DNA of 64,000 nt from Streptomyces brasiliensis (GCF_014647875.1 NZ_BMQA01000021.1:58846-122845), one strand, 5' to 3'; positions 33,103 to 42,394 are shown, numbered from the stretch's first letter. Numbers and translations: made by a program. Notes: a model not told the origin generated them from the sequence alone.

Positions 33103-33591
33103 GTGACCGACACGCAGCGTCCCCAGCTCACCCTGGCCGAGGCCGAGGCCGTCGCGCGAGCCGCCCACGAGGGGCAGACGGACAAGGCGGGACAGCCCTA
33201 CGCCGAACACCTGCGGGCCGTGGCCGAGGGCGTACGCACCCGCGGCGGCGACGAGGAGCAGATCGCCGCAGCCTGGCTGCACGACTCCGTCGAGGACGAC
33301 AAGCTGACGGACGAGTGGCTGACGGCGGCCGCGCTGAGCCCTCGTACCAAGGACGTCGTGCGCGCGGTCACCAAGCGTGCGGGGGAGGAGCCGGAGGCGT
33401 ACGCGCGGCGCATCCTCGCCACGCCCGGCGCGTTGCTCGTGAAGGAGGCGGACCTGGCGCACAACGCGGACCCGGACCGCCTCTCGGTCCTGGACGGACC
33501 CACCCGGAAACGACTGACCGAGAAGTATGCCCGCATGCGCGCACTTCTCGGTCTCGACGGGTCGGCCGAGCGCGGTTCGGCTACGCGCTGA
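33103..33591 (+). CDS. HD-domain phosphohydrolase
   Basis: Encodes 162 residues. HD-type motifs are visible: YAEHLRAVAEGV (first His), AAWLHDSVED (the HD pair) and VKEADLAHNADPDRLS (the distal Asp). The order resembles the hydrolase half of RelA/SpoT, but the protein is short. It could act on (p)ppGpp or another nucleotide; this is inference. The GTG at 33103 has no clear ribosome site and TACTTG lies close upstream. Its 3' end overlaps the tail of the convergent acyltransferase gene by 11 bases. Confidence 0.85.
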   Translation: MTDTQRPQLTLAEAEAVARAAHEGQTDKAGQPYAEHLRAVAEGVRTRGGDEEQIAAAWLHDSVEDDKLTDEWLTAAALSPRTKDVVRAVTKRAGEEPEAYARRILATPGALLVKEADLAHNADPDRLSVLDGPTRKRLTEKYARMRALLGLDGSAERGSATR

Positions 33592-34789
33592 CCTTCTCGC
33601 GCTCGCGTTCCTTGCGCTGCCGCTCGCGGGCCAGTTCGGCGGCGTCCTGCTTGAACGCCCACTCCATCTTCGGCTCCATCGCGAACCGGAACACCCGCTG
33701 CACGGGCCGCGTGCACAGCAGCGTGACGGCGGCCGCCGCGAGGAGTGTCACCAGGATCTCGCCGAGCGGGCGGTGCAGGAAGGCGTGGTCGAACCAGCCC
33801 CGGTAGTCGCCCAGTTTGACCAGGAAACCGTGCAGCAGATAGCCGTACAGCGTGCCGGCGCCCAGCGTGGTGAACCACATCTTCCGGCCCGGCACCCAGG
33901 AGAAGAAGCAGGCCGTCAGCAGCAGCGAGCAGCCGAACATCGCGAGCACCATGACCGGGCCGCACCACCAGGGCGCGCCCAGTTCCTGCGCCGAGTCGCG
34001 GTGGTAGAACCACGCCGTGTTCATGCGCGGCACCGCCCACCAGCCGAAGGCGATCGCGAACAGGAACACCGGCACGGAGGCGACACGCACCCAGCGGCGG
34101 CGCACGAGTCGGAAGTGCTCCGGCTTCATGCACAGGCCGAGCACGAAGTACGGCAGGAACTGCAGCACGCGCTGAAGGTCCAGGTCGTCGCCGATGCTGG
34201 GGCTGACGGACGCCAGCATCGCGATGCCGATCGCCAGCGGGAGGGGCCAGCGGACGAGTTTCCACACCGGGGTGGTCAGGCGCCAGACGAACAACGCGAC
34301 CAGGAACCAGGTGAGATACCAGGGATCGAGGAGGCTGATCTCCTGGCCGGGGTCGTGGTCGACGACCCGCTTGAAGAGCGGATAGGCCGTCTCGAAGATG
34401 ATGTACGGCACGGCGACGCCGGTGATCAGCCGCTTCAGCCGGTCGGGGCGCATGTCGAAACTGCGCGAGAAGTAGCCGGAGATGATGATGAACGCCGGCA
34501 TGTGGAAGCTGTACACGACGGTGTACAGGCCCTCCAGGATCCGGCTGTCATCCTTCAGCGGCTCCCAGGAGTGTCCCATGGCGACGAGTACGATCGCCAG
34601 GTACTTGGCGTTGTCGAAGAACGCGTCGCGCTGTTTGCCGGATTTGCCGGATCTCGCCGCCTGTTCCGGCTGCGACCGCGAACTCGTCGCGGTGCGCGGG
34701 TTCGGCACTCCGTCCGGCGGCGACTGCGCCGGGGGGAGTGGCCTTCGGGGCTGGCCGGGGGACGAGGCGGCATCGAACATCTCAGGCAC
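33581..34789 (-). CDS. Acyltransferase-3 family integral membrane protein
   Basis: Encodes 402 residues with about 10 membrane helices. It has FFDNAKYLAIVLVAMGHSWE, with the family His after the first helix, and YSFHMPAFIIISGYFSR, then later LLHGFLVKLG. These match the acyltransferase-3/OafA class that moves acyl groups onto surface sugars or secondary metabolites. A disordered N-terminal Pro/Ser/Arg-rich stretch of 50 residues and a charged C-terminal coiled tail (ELARERQRKEREREK) flank the membrane part. The substrate is unknown. Divergent small ORFs upstream give no clue. Confidence 0.88.
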   Translation of the reverse strand: MPEMFDAASSPGQPRRPLPPAQSPPDGVPNPRTATSSRSQPEQAARSGKSGKQRDAFFDNAKYLAIVLVAMGHSWEPLKDDSRILEGLYTVVYSFHMPAFIIISGYFSRSFDMRPDRLKRLITGVAVPYIIFETAYPLFKRVVDHDPGQEISLLDPWYLTWFLVALFVWRLTTPVWKLVRWPLPLAIGIAMLASVSPSIGDDLDLQRVLQFLPYFVLGLCMKPEHFRLVRRRWVRVASVPVFLFAIAFGWWAVPRMNTAWFYHRDSAQELGAPWWCGPVMVLAMFGCSLLLTACFFSWVPGRKMWFTTLGAGTLYGYLLHGFLVKLGDYRGWFDHAFLHRPLGEILVTLLAAAAVTLLCTRPVQRVFRFAMEPKMEWAFKQDAAELARERQRKEREREKVSA

Positions 34790-35219
34790 CCTAGCGTCGT
34801 CTGTGGGATTTCGTAAAACCCCGTCCTTCTTTCCTGGTTAAGTGCTTCAGCTACCCCCGGATTTACAGAAGTTGACGCCCATGTCCACGTGATGGTCGGC
34901 ACGCCGGACTCTCCAGAGTGCCCCTAATGTCCATATTCGTCCTGACTAATTGGTGCATAAGATCCTCTCTGCGTCAACAATTCGAATTACCCGCGCACAC
35001 GTTGTGTGGACACGGCAACGATGCATGGCAATTTCCGTGCGGCGACGGTGTGCCGACTCCCTCGAATTACCGTGCGGAAGGTCACCCGGGACAACCGGTC
35101 ACCCGACGATGCGTCACGGGCCGCATACGGGGGCCGGGTTGGTGGCACGATGGTTCTGGCGGGGGTGCGGGGCCGTACCCCAGGCCGGGAGAGCGAACCG
35201 ACCGAGGGTGTGATCAGTT
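34790..35219. other. Intergenic region of lowered GC, no gene seen
   Basis: The left half (about 34800-35010) is clearly more AT-rich than surroundings. A 10-base direct repeat TCGAATTACC occurs at 34982 and 35061. I see no gene, tRNA or integrase. It may carry promoters for the acyltransferase and for the small membrane protein. Confidence 0.5.
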
Positions 35220-35414
35220 GTGGCCATTTCACTGTCCGTGGTGCTGCTGTTGGCGATCATCCTGGTGGTGCTGATCAGGGGAGGCAGCATCAAGCCCGGC
35301 CCGGCGATCGTCGCGGTGCTCTTCGGCTTCTTCCTCGCCTCGACGGGCATGGCCCCGTCCATCAACCGCTTCCTCGACTCGATAGCCGAGACGATCAACT
35401 CGATCAGCTTCTGA
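35220..35414 (+). CDS. Small conserved membrane protein
   Basis: Encodes 64 residues: a first hydrophobic segment VVLLLAIILVVLI, a short GGSIKPG turn, a second segment AIVAVLFGFFLASTG and an amphipathic end SINRFLDSIAETI. Small two-helix proteins of this pattern are widespread in Streptomyces, often near plasmid-derived genes; the function is unknown. The GTG at 35220 has GAGGG about 11 bases upstream. Codon use is normal for the genome. Confidence 0.78.
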   Translation: MAISLSVVLLLAIILVVLIRGGSIKPGPAIVAVLFGFFLASTGMAPSINRFLDSIAETINSISF

Positions 35415-35613
35415 CGGCCGCCGGGCGTCGCGACAGGTCTCGATTCCCGCGACCGGCAGCCTTGCCCCGATCACGGGTCCCGTCAGGTCGGGCCAGTGTC
35501 CCGGAACGGCCGAAGGCCCAGGAAGAGTACGTTCCCTCTTGCTCCCCGCCACCCGCCGTCCGATCGGGCACGCACGGGGCACGGCCCGGTGACGTGCGCT
35601 GTGTCGCTCGAAG

Positions 35614-36843
35614 TCATAGGCGGATGACGACCAACGCTATGTCGTCGCTGCCGCCGTTGGCGACCCCGAGGCGAGCCAGCAGGGTGTCTGCCATCCGGTC
35701 GGCGGCAAGGGTGGTGGCCTGAGCCAGGACTCTGGTCAGGCGGGCCAGGCCGGTGTAGATGTCCTCGTCGCGGCGCTCGATCAGCCCGTCGGTGTAGAGC
35801 ACGAGCGTGTCTCCCCGGGAGTAGGGCACGCTGGCCTGCGGACGGGGGACATGATGCAGGCGGGCGCCGAGCGGGGGATCGGTGGCTTGGTCCAGCAGCT
35901 CGCAGCTCCCGTCGCGATGCAGCAGGACGGGCGGCGGGTGCCCGGCACTGCTGTAGATGATCAGTCTGGTGCGGGGATCGATGAGTGCCTTCACCGCGGT
36001 TGCGGCCGTCGCGCCTTCCATGGAGCGCGCGTACAGGCCGAGGATTTCCAGGGCCTGGGCAGGGCTCGGGAGGGCCCGGATTGCTGCACTCAGGGCGCTG
36101 CGGAGCATGCCCATGACGGCCGCGGCGTGCAGGCCATGGCCGACGACGTCTCCGACCGCCACCGAGTAGCGGTCGGGTGGCAGGTCGACGATGTCGTACC
36201 AGTCGCCGCACACGTTGAGTGACGTGGTCGCGGGCAGATACCGCACGGCGATGTTGTCGTACCGGAGCAGGTCTGGGTCGTCGAGCAAGGCCTCCTGCAA
36301 GGTGACGGCGATCTGTCGTTCGCGGGCGTGGGCCTGGCGCAGTTCCTGGTTCAGCCGGTGCAGCTCGCGCGCCCTGACGTAGAGCTCGGCTGCCACGCCG
36401 CTGTCGCGCTCGGTGAGCGTGAGCTGAGGTGCCGTGAGTGAGCGGACGAAGGCGGTGACGTCTTCGACCTGCTGGACGATCCACTTCACACTGCCGTCCG
36501 GCCCGGGAACCGGGGTGTGGACCTCGGACCACCACCGCTCCTCGAACCTGCCCGGCCGCTCGGGGGCGGAAAGGTCGTAGCGCTGCAGCGTCAGGGTGCC
36601 TGGCTTCCCGGTGTTCAGGGCCTCCACCAATGACGCCTTCAGGTGTTCTGCGCCGCCCTCGGGAGCGCCGGGGTTTTCCGGCCAGGCGTCGAAGAAGTAC
36701 TTCCCGATCAGCTCTTCGCTGCTCCGTCCGGTGACCTGCAGGTACGCCGGGTTGACGTAGCGGATCACCATAGCCATGTCCATTACCAGATATGGGCTCG
36801 GTGTGGCGTCGCAGAAGGCTGCGAAATCGATGTCCAGTGACAT
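35614..36843 (-). CDS. PAS-domain SpoIIE-type phosphatase (PP2C)
   Basis: Encodes 409 residues. The N-terminal PAS fold starts FCDATPSPYLVMDMAMVIRY and continues VNPAYLQVTGRSSEELIGKY. A short helical linker (ELRQAHARERQIAVTLQEAL) leads to the phosphatase: CGDWYDIVDLPPDRYSVAVG, DVVGHGLHAAAVMG, YSSAGHPPPVLLH and DTLVLYTDGLIERRD. The PAS part probably senses a ligand or redox state and controls dephosphorylation of an STAS antagonist. The linker QIAVTLQEALL is the usual hinge in such proteins. The ATG at 36843 begins just before the PAS fold. Alone in its transcription unit. Confidence 0.92.
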   Translation of the reverse strand: MSLDIDFAAFCDATPSPYLVMDMAMVIRYVNPAYLQVTGRSSEELIGKYFFDAWPENPGAPEGGAEHLKASLVEALNTGKPGTLTLQRYDLSAPERPGRFEERWWSEVHTPVPGPDGSVKWIVQQVEDVTAFVRSLTAPQLTLTERDSGVAAELYVRARELHRLNQELRQAHARERQIAVTLQEALLDDPDLLRYDNIAVRYLPATTSLNVCGDWYDIVDLPPDRYSVAVGDVVGHGLHAAAVMGMLRSALSAAIRALPSPAQALEILGLYARSMEGATAATAVKALIDPRTRLIIYSSAGHPPPVLLHRDGSCELLDQATDPPLGARLHHVPRPQASVPYSRGDTLVLYTDGLIERRDEDIYTGLARLTRVLAQATTLAADRMADTLLARLGVANGGSDDIALVVIRL

Positions 36844-37185
36844 ACGCGCTCTCCAGGGTTCGCGAGCGCGACTATCTCCGATGTCATTCTATGGACGATC
36901 TGGGGTCCCGGCTCGCTGACCCGGGGCTGGACCTGCCCCGGCGAGTGATCACGGCCCCTGACGCCGGCGGCACGGTGAACGCCCCGGAGCGGCCCAGCGG
37001 CCCACTGCGTCCGTGCGGGACGTGTTCACAGCGGCAAGCGGATCCACAAGGCGCGCAAGAGCGAGGCGGGCCAGCACATCGTCTTCGGCACGCGGGGGAC
37101 GCCCTGTGATCGACGCTCTGGAGCGGCGTCGGCGCCGGAAGGGGCACGACGGGGACATGCGGGACCTGTCGGCGCTCGGAACGAC
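36844..37185. other. Intergenic region upstream of tRNA-Gly, no gene seen
   Basis: One plus-strand stretch near 37030-37080 reads KRIHKARKSEAGQH in a short open frame, but without start, length or recognisable family. I treat the region as non-coding. Confidence 0.4.
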
Positions 37186-37229
37186 CGAAGGCCCAGGGAG
37201 AGGAAAACAGCCTCTCGCCTGGGCCTTCG
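37186..37229. terminator. Long hairpin downstream of tRNA-Gly
   Basis: CGAAGGCCCAGG (37186-37197) with CCTGGGCCTTCG (37218-37229), extended inward by GAGAGG/CCTCTC, makes a near-perfect stem of about 18 bp. It lies 9 bases beyond the 3' end of the leftward tRNA-Gly and is its likely terminator. Confidence 0.82.
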
Positions 37230-37237
37230 CCGTACAG

Positions 37238-37308
37238 AGCGGGCGACGGGAATCGAACCCGCGTAGCTAGTTTGGAAGACTAGGGCTCTACCATTGAGCT
37301 ACGCCCGC
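37238..37308 (-). tRNA. tRNA-Gly (anticodon TCC)
   Basis: A 71-base cloverleaf on the minus strand. The acceptor stem is GCGGGCG with CGCCCGC and discriminator T. The anticodon stem CTAGT/ACTAG encloses loop CTTCCAA with anticodon TCC. The T-arm has GGTTCGATTCC. CCA is not encoded. Confidence 0.95.
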
Positions 37309-37485
37309 GCGTGTCGCACCGCAGGTCAGGTGACCGCGGCACAGGAGGCATCGTAGCGGGTCGGGTGCCGTCGCCGCACACCCCATTCCGTGTCCCGACC
37401 CGGCCCGCGCCCCCACGCACCCATGCGCTCCGGAATTGCGGCAGCCTCACTGCCTGCGGGCATGTACCCTACGTGTCGCACCAGA

Positions 37486-37562
37486 CGGGGTGTGGCGCAG
37501 CTTGGTAGCGCGTCCGCTTTGGGAGCGGAAGGCCGTGGGTTCAAATCCCGCCACCCCGACCA
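37486..37562 (+). tRNA. tRNA-Pro (anticodon TGG)
   Basis: A cloverleaf with acceptor stem CGGGGTG with CACCCCG, discriminator A and encoded CCA (37560-37562). The anticodon stem TCCGC/GCGGA holds loop TTTGGGA with anticodon TGG. The T-arm is GGTTCAAATCC. It is divergent from tRNA-Gly, and tig follows. Confidence 0.95.
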
Positions 37563-37604
37563 TCGACGATGGTCGCACCACGTCGTCGCCCAGTGATCGC
37601 CTTT

Positions 37605-37633
37605 TTGGGGCGCTGACCCGCTGCGGTTACTAT
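37605..37633 (+). promoter_or_regulatory. Probable tig promoter
   Basis: TTGGGG (37605-37610), a 17-base spacer and TACTAT (37628-37633) fit a housekeeping sigma promoter 120 bases before the tig start. Confidence 0.55.
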
Positions 37634-37752
37634 GCAAGCTGCGCGCCCGTGTGTCCCGGCCCACTCGGCCTACGAACTCCTCCGGGCGGCGAATCCGCCG
37701 GACCTGTCTGGCTCGGCAGAACCCAAGAAGTCAGCCACAAGGAGACCGAACC

Positions 37753-39147
37753 GTGAAGAGCGCCGTGGAGACCCTGAACCCGACCCGGGTTCGGCTCACT
37801 GTCGAGGTGCCCTTCGAGGAGCTCAAGGACAGCCTCGACGCGGCGTACAAGAAGATCAACCAGCAGGTCACGGTGAAGGGCTTCCGCAAGGGCAAGATCC
37901 CGGCCCGGATCATCGACCAGCGGTTCGGCCGTGGCGCCGTGCTGGAGGAGGCCGTCAACGACGCGCTTCCGAAGTTCTACCAGGACGCCGTCAACGAGGC
38001 GGAGCTCAGCGTGCTGGGCCAGCCCGAGGTCGACATCACGGAGCTGAAGGACGGCGAGACGCTGAACTTCACCGCCGAGGTCGACGTCCGCCCGGCCCTC
38101 GAGATCCCGGACTACTCCGGCATCGAGGTCGAGGTCGACGCCGTCGAGGTCACCGATGAGGACATCGAGAAGTCGGTCGAGCAGCTCCGCGAGCGCTTCG
38201 CGTCCACCTCCCCGGTCGAGCGCGCCGCCGAGGACGGCGACGTCGTCACCATCGACCTGGAGGCCAAGGTCGACGGCGAGGTCCTCGAGGACGGCATCGC
38301 GAGCGGCGTCTCCTACACCATCGGCTCCGGCGAGCTGCTCGACGGCATCGACGACGCCGTCAAGGGCCTGGAGGCGGGCGGCGAGGCCACCTTCACCTCC
38401 GAGCTCAAGGGCGGCTCCGCGGCCGGCAAGGAGTCCGAGGTCACCGTCAAGGTCACCCAGGTCGCCGCGCGCGAACTGCCCGAGCTGGACGACGAATTCG
38501 CGCAGCTCGCCTCCGAGTTCGACACGCTGGACGAGCTGAAGGCCGACAGCCGCAAGCGCCTCGAGAACATGAAGCAGTACGACCAGGCCACGCAGGCCCA
38601 GGAGCGCGTCCTGGAGAAGCTGCTCGAGCTGGTCGAGGTCCCGGTCCCCGAGAAGCTGCTCGAGGACGAGATCAACACCCGTAAGCACAACCTCGAGCAC
38701 CACCAGCTCGCGCAGATGGGCCTCACCCTCGACAAGTACCTGGAGATCCAGGGCACGACCGCCGAGGAGTTCGAGACCGAGACCCGTGAGGCGGCGGTCA
38801 AGGGCATCAAGACCCAGTTCGTGCTCGACGAGCTGGTGAAGTCGGAGAAGCTCAACGTCAACCAGGAGGAGCTCACCGAGCACCTCATGCGGCGTGCGGC
38901 GTCCTCCGGCATGTCCCCCGACCAGTTCGCCCAGGCCGTCGTCGAGGGCGGCCAGGTGCCGCTCCTGGTCGGCGAGGTCGCCCGCGGCAAGGCCCTGGCC
39001 GTCGTGGTCGAGGCCGCCACGGTGAAGGACACCAACGGCGAGATCGTCGACCTGGACGACGAGGACGAGGCGGAGACGGCCACGGAGACGGTGGAGGCCG
39101 CCGAGGCCGCCGCCGAGACCCCGGCCGAGGAGAAGACCGAGGGCTGA
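37753..39147 (+). CDS. tig: Trigger factor (ribosome-associated chaperone and prolyl isomerase)
   Basis: Encodes 464 residues. The ribosome-binding N-domain carries FRKGKIPARIIDQRFG (the GFRKGKxP signature). An FKBP-type peptidyl-prolyl isomerase domain follows at about 150-240 (EDGDVVTIDLEAKVDGE; GSGELLDGIDDAVKGL). The C-terminal helical chaperone arms end in an acidic Glu/Ala-rich tail. It folds nascent chains at the ribosome exit. I chose the GTG at 37753 because AAGGAGACC precedes it and the signature then has normal spacing. It is followed by a terminator and then the clpP genes, the usual chaperone-protease cluster. Confidence 0.97.
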   Translation: MKSAVETLNPTRVRLTVEVPFEELKDSLDAAYKKINQQVTVKGFRKGKIPARIIDQRFGRGAVLEEAVNDALPKFYQDAVNEAELSVLGQPEVDITELKDGETLNFTAEVDVRPALEIPDYSGIEVEVDAVEVTDEDIEKSVEQLRERFASTSPVERAAEDGDVVTIDLEAKVDGEVLEDGIASGVSYTIGSGELLDGIDDAVKGLEAGGEATFTSELKGGSAAGKESEVTVKVTQVAARELPELDDEFAQLASEFDTLDELKADSRKRLENMKQYDQATQAQERVLEKLLELVEVPVPEKLLEDEINTRKHNLEHHQLAQMGLTLDKYLEIQGTTAEEFETETREAAVKGIKTQFVLDELVKSEKLNVNQEELTEHLMRRAASSGMSPDQFAQAVVEGGQVPLLVGEVARGKALAVVVEAATVKDTNGEIVDLDDEDEAETATETVEAAEAAAETPAEEKTEG

Positions 39148-39173
39148 GCCCACGGCGCCTCTGAAGGACGCAC

Positions 39174-39209
39174 GACGGGCCCCTGGGACTGCAACCCCGG
39201 GGGCCCGTC
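39174..39209 (+). terminator. Terminator after tig
   Basis: GACGGGCCC (39174-39182) pairs with GGGCCCGTC (39201-39209), with further inner pairing of CCTGGG/CCCCGG. It separates tig from the clpP1 promoter region. Confidence 0.8.
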
Positions 39210-39483
39210 TGTCATAGTCGGCGCGCTGCCGACCTGAAGGTGCGCGGGGCTGTATCGATATGCGGCTCCGCCGCGCGGGCGCGACAAGCCCCCACCGGTA
39301 CGCGGCCCGCAACGCACCCCGAGCCACCCCCCCACGACCCGTACCGCCCCTCCACGGAGCCGCGCACGCTACGCCCCCGGCGAACACTCCCATCTCCGGG
39401 ATTCCCCGAAGGGGCCGTCGCGTTAGGGTCCATGAATACGAGGGCAGTGGAGTCCCCGAACGGCTCCAGCCCCGCAGGGATAC
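39210..39483. promoter_or_regulatory. clpP1 upstream region
   Basis: This is the control region of clpP1clpP2, which in Streptomyces is activated by ClgR. I do not see a confident ClgR box. CATAGT at 39213 could be a -10 element. The GC-rich dyad GGCGCGCTGCC lies just after it. Confidence 0.35.
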
Positions 39484-40143
39484 GTGAGACGGCTCCGCGC
39501 CGTCGCAAGACGAGCAGGTGGATACGTGACGAATCTGATGCCCTCCGCCGCCGGCGAGCCTTCCATCGGTGGTGGCCTCGGCGACCAGGTCTACAACCGG
39601 CTGCTCGGCGAGCGGATCATCTTCCTCGGCCAGCAGGTTGACGACGACATCGCCAACAAGATCACCGCGCAGATGCTGCTCCTCGCCGCGGACCCCGAGA
39701 AGGACATCTACCTCTACATCAACAGCCCCGGTGGCTCGGTGACGGCCGGCATGGCGATCTACGACACCATGCAGTACATCCCGAACGACGTGGTCACCAT
39801 CGCCATGGGTATGGCGGCCTCGATGGGCCAGTTCCTGCTCACCGGCGGTGCCGCGGGCAAGCGCTTCGCGCTGCCGCACGCCGACATCATGATGCACCAG
39901 GGCTCCGCGGGCCTCGGTGGTACGGTCTCGGACATCAAGATCCAGGCCGAGTACCTGATGCGCACCAAGAAGCGCATGTCCGATCTGACCGCGCTGCACT
40001 CCGGCCAGACCGTCGAGACGATCATCCGCGACGGTGACCGCGACCGCTGGTTCACCCCGCAGGAGGCCAAGGAGTACGGCCTCATCGACGAGATCATCAC
40101 GCATGCCTCCGGTGTTCCGGGAGGCGGCGGCACCGGTGCCTGA
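39484..40143 (+). CDS. clpP1: ATP-dependent Clp protease proteolytic subunit ClpP1
   Basis: Encodes 219 residues of the S14 peptidase family. The catalytic Ser is in MGMAASMGQFLL, the His in ADIMMHQGSAG and the Asp in the following helix region. With ClpP2 and an AAA+ unfoldase such as ClpX it degrades regulated proteins. The GTG at 39484 (MRRLRAVARR) matches the longer annotation of Streptomyces homologues as I recall it. A second GTG at 39526 (MTNLMPSAAGEP) also has a ribosome site, AGGTGG, and lies nearer the mature domain, so the true start is open. ClpP2 follows after 67 bases. Confidence 0.95.
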   Translation: MRRLRAVARRAGGYVTNLMPSAAGEPSIGGGLGDQVYNRLLGERIIFLGQQVDDDIANKITAQMLLLAADPEKDIYLYINSPGGSVTAGMAIYDTMQYIPNDVVTIAMGMAASMGQFLLTGGAAGKRFALPHADIMMHQGSAGLGGTVSDIKIQAEYLMRTKKRMSDLTALHSGQTVETIIRDGDRDRWFTPQEAKEYGLIDEIITHASGVPGGGGTGA

Positions 40144-40210
40144 CCGGCCCGGCCACGCCACGCACCGCCGAGACTCCAGCTCCCAGAACGCCACCAGGAC
40201 GGTGAACCCC

Positions 40211-40876
40211 ATGAACAACTTCCCCGGCGCCGCCAGCGGCCAGTACGACGGGCCGCGGCCCGAGAGCCGCTATGTCATTCCGCGCTTCGTCGAGCGCACC
40301 TCCCAGGGCATCCGCGAGTACGACCCGTACGCGAAGCTCTTCGAGGAGCGCGTGATCTTCCTCGGCGTCCAGATCGACGACGCCTCCGCCAACGACGTCA
40401 TGGCTCAGCTGCTGTGCCTGGAGTCGATGGACCCCGACCGGGACATCTCGATCTACATCAACAGCCCTGGTGGCGACATGACCGCCCTCACGGCGATCTA
40501 CGACACGATGCAGTTCGTGAAGCCCGACATCCAGACCGTGTGCATGGGCCAGGCGGCCTCCGCGGCGGCGATCCTGCTCGCCGCGGGTACGCCGGGCAAG
40601 CGCATGGCGCTGCCGAACTCCCGCGTGCTGATCCACCAGCCGGCCGGCTCCACCGGCCGCGGTCAGCTCTCCGACCTGGAGATCATCGCGAACGAGTTCA
40701 CGCGGATGCGCACGCAGCTGGAGGAGATGCTGGCCAAGCACTCCAACCAGCCGATCGAGAAGGTCCGCGAGGACATCGAGCGCGACAAGATCCTCACGGC
40801 CGAGGAGGCGCTGCAGTACGGCCTCGTCGACCAGATCATCTCCACCCGCAAGATGAACAACGCCTCGGTCCGCTGA
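40211..40876 (+). CDS. clpP2: ATP-dependent Clp protease proteolytic subunit ClpP2
   Basis: Encodes 221 residues. The catalytic Ser is in CMGQAASAAAILL, the His in SRVLIHQPAGS and the Asp in SDLEIIANE. It forms a mixed tetradecamer with ClpP1. The N-terminal 25 residues (GAASGQYDGPRPESRYVIP) are a propeptide-like extension. The ATG at 40211 follows CACCAGGACGGTGA. A hairpin separates it from clpX, so clpX may be partly independently expressed. Confidence 0.96.
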   Translation: MNNFPGAASGQYDGPRPESRYVIPRFVERTSQGIREYDPYAKLFEERVIFLGVQIDDASANDVMAQLLCLESMDPDRDISIYINSPGGDMTALTAIYDTMQFVKPDIQTVCMGQAASAAAILLAAGTPGKRMALPNSRVLIHQPAGSTGRGQLSDLEIIANEFTRMRTQLEEMLAKHSNQPIEKVREDIERDKILTAEEALQYGLVDQIISTRKMNNASVR

Positions 40877-40895
40877 CGCGGAACGGGTGTTCTCG

Positions 40896-40941
40896 CCCCC
40901 CTTGGCACGGTGCACGTCAAAGTGAACCCTGCCAAGGGGGG
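40896..40941 (+). terminator. Hairpin between clpP2 and clpX
   Basis: CCCCCCTTGGCA (40896-40907) is perfectly complementary to TGCCAAGGGGGG (40930-40941) with a 22-base loop. It is either a partial terminator or an mRNA processing/stability element limiting read-through into clpX. Confidence 0.65.
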
Positions 40942-41044
40942 CCCGAACGGGGGGCCCGGCAAGGTACCGTCGGACATAAGGCAGCACCAGGAGCCGCTGG
41001 ACTCATGACGTCCAGGCGTCTCCCAGGCGAAGGGGAAGCACACC

Positions 41045-42331
41045 GTGGCACGCATCGGTGACGGCGGCGATCTGCTCAAGTGCTCGTTCTGCGGCAAGAG
41101 CCAGAAGCAGGTCAAGAAGCTCATCGCAGGGCCCGGTGTGTACATCTGCGACGAGTGCATCGATCTCTGCAACGAGATCATCGAGGAGGAGCTCGCCGAG
41201 ACGAGCGAGGTGCGCTGGGAGGAGCTCCCGAAGCCCCGCGAGATCTACGAGTTCCTCGAGGGCTACGTCGTCGGCCAGGAGCCCGCCAAGAAGGCCCTCT
41301 CCGTGGCCGTGTACAACCACTACAAGCGCGTGCAGGCGGGCGAGAACGGCGGGGCCCAGGGCCGCGACGACGCCATCGAGCTGGCGAAGTCCAACATCCT
41401 GCTGCTGGGCCCCACGGGCTCCGGCAAGACGCTCCTCGCCCAGACCCTCGCCCGCATGCTGAACGTCCCCTTCGCCATCGCCGACGCCACGGCGCTGACG
41501 GAGGCGGGATACGTCGGCGAGGACGTCGAGAACATCCTCCTGAAGCTGATCCAGGCGGCCGACTACGACGTCAAGAAGGCCGAGACCGGGATCATCTACA
41601 TCGACGAGATCGACAAGGTCGCGCGGAAGAGTGAAAACCCCTCCATCACCCGCGACGTCTCGGGCGAGGGCGTCCAGCAGGCGCTCCTGAAGATCCTCGA
41701 GGGCACGACGGCCTCCGTGCCTCCACAGGGCGGCCGCAAGCACCCCCACCAGGAGTTCATCCAGATCGACACGACGAACGTGCTGTTCATCGTGGGCGGC
41801 GCCTTCGCGGGCCTGGAGAAGATCATCGAGGCGCGGGCGGGTGCGAAGGGCATCGGCTTCGGCGCGACGATCCGCTCCAAGCGCGAGCTGGAGTCCAAGG
41901 ACGTCTTCGAGGACGTCATGCCGGAGGATCTGGTCAAGTTCGGCATGATCCCCGAGTTCATCGGCCGACTGCCGGTGATCACGAGCGTCCACAACCTGGA
42001 CCGCGAGGCCCTGCTGAAGATCCTGGTGGAGCCGCGCAACGCGCTCGTGAAGCAGTACCAGCGCCTCTTCGAACTCGACGGCGTGGAGCTGGATTTCGAG
42101 CGCGAGGCCCTCGAGGCCATCGCCGACCAGGCCATCCTCCGCCAGACCGGCGCGCGCGGCCTGCGCGCCATCATGGAGGAGGTCCTGATGTCGGTGATGT
42201 ACGAGGTCCCCTCCCGCAAGGACGTGGCCCGGGTGGTCATCACGGCGGACGTCGTCCACTCGAACGTGAACCCGACCCTGATCCCCCGCGACGCCCGCGG
42301 CCGCGGCTCGGGCGAGCAGAAGTCGGCGTAA
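41045..42331 (+). CDS. clpX: ClpX, AAA+ unfoldase of the ClpXP protease
   Basis: Encodes 428 residues. The N-terminal zinc-binding domain has CSFCGKSQKQ and CDECIDLCNE. Walker A is GPTGSGKTLLAQ and Walker B IIYIDEIDK. The sensor/Arg-finger region follows in EFIGRLPVI. The ClpP-docking IGF loop is intact in AKGIGFGAT. It unfolds tagged proteins and feeds them to ClpP1P2. The GTG at 41045 follows GAAGGGGAAGC. A bidirectional terminator follows. Confidence 0.97.
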   Translation: MARIGDGGDLLKCSFCGKSQKQVKKLIAGPGVYICDECIDLCNEIIEEELAETSEVRWEELPKPREIYEFLEGYVVGQEPAKKALSVAVYNHYKRVQAGENGGAQGRDDAIELAKSNILLLGPTGSGKTLLAQTLARMLNVPFAIADATALTEAGYVGEDVENILLKLIQAADYDVKKAETGIIYIDEIDKVARKSENPSITRDVSGEGVQQALLKILEGTTASVPPQGGRKHPHQEFIQIDTTNVLFIVGGAFAGLEKIIEARAGAKGIGFGATIRSKRELESKDVFEDVMPEDLVKFGMIPEFIGRLPVITSVHNLDREALLKILVEPRNALVKQYQRLFELDGVELDFEREALEAIADQAILRQTGARGLRAIMEEVLMSVMYEVPSRKDVARVVITADVVHSNVNPTLIPRDARGRGSGEQKSA

Positions 42332-42349
42332 CCGCCCCCGAACATCGAA

Positions 42350-42377
42350 GAGGCCCAGGTCCACCGACCTGGGCCTC
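42350..42377. terminator. Bidirectional terminator after clpX
   Basis: GAGGCCCAGGTC (42350-42361) and GACCTGGGCCTC (42366-42377) form a 12-bp stem with a 4-base loop between convergent genes. Confidence 0.9.
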
Positions 42378-42394
42378 TCGCGTTGCACCGGCCG

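Noticed and set aside
37238..37562. tRNA genes as integration site of a mobile element
   Set aside because: Both tRNA genes are intact, flanked by core genes, with no integrase or repeated tRNA 3' end nearby.
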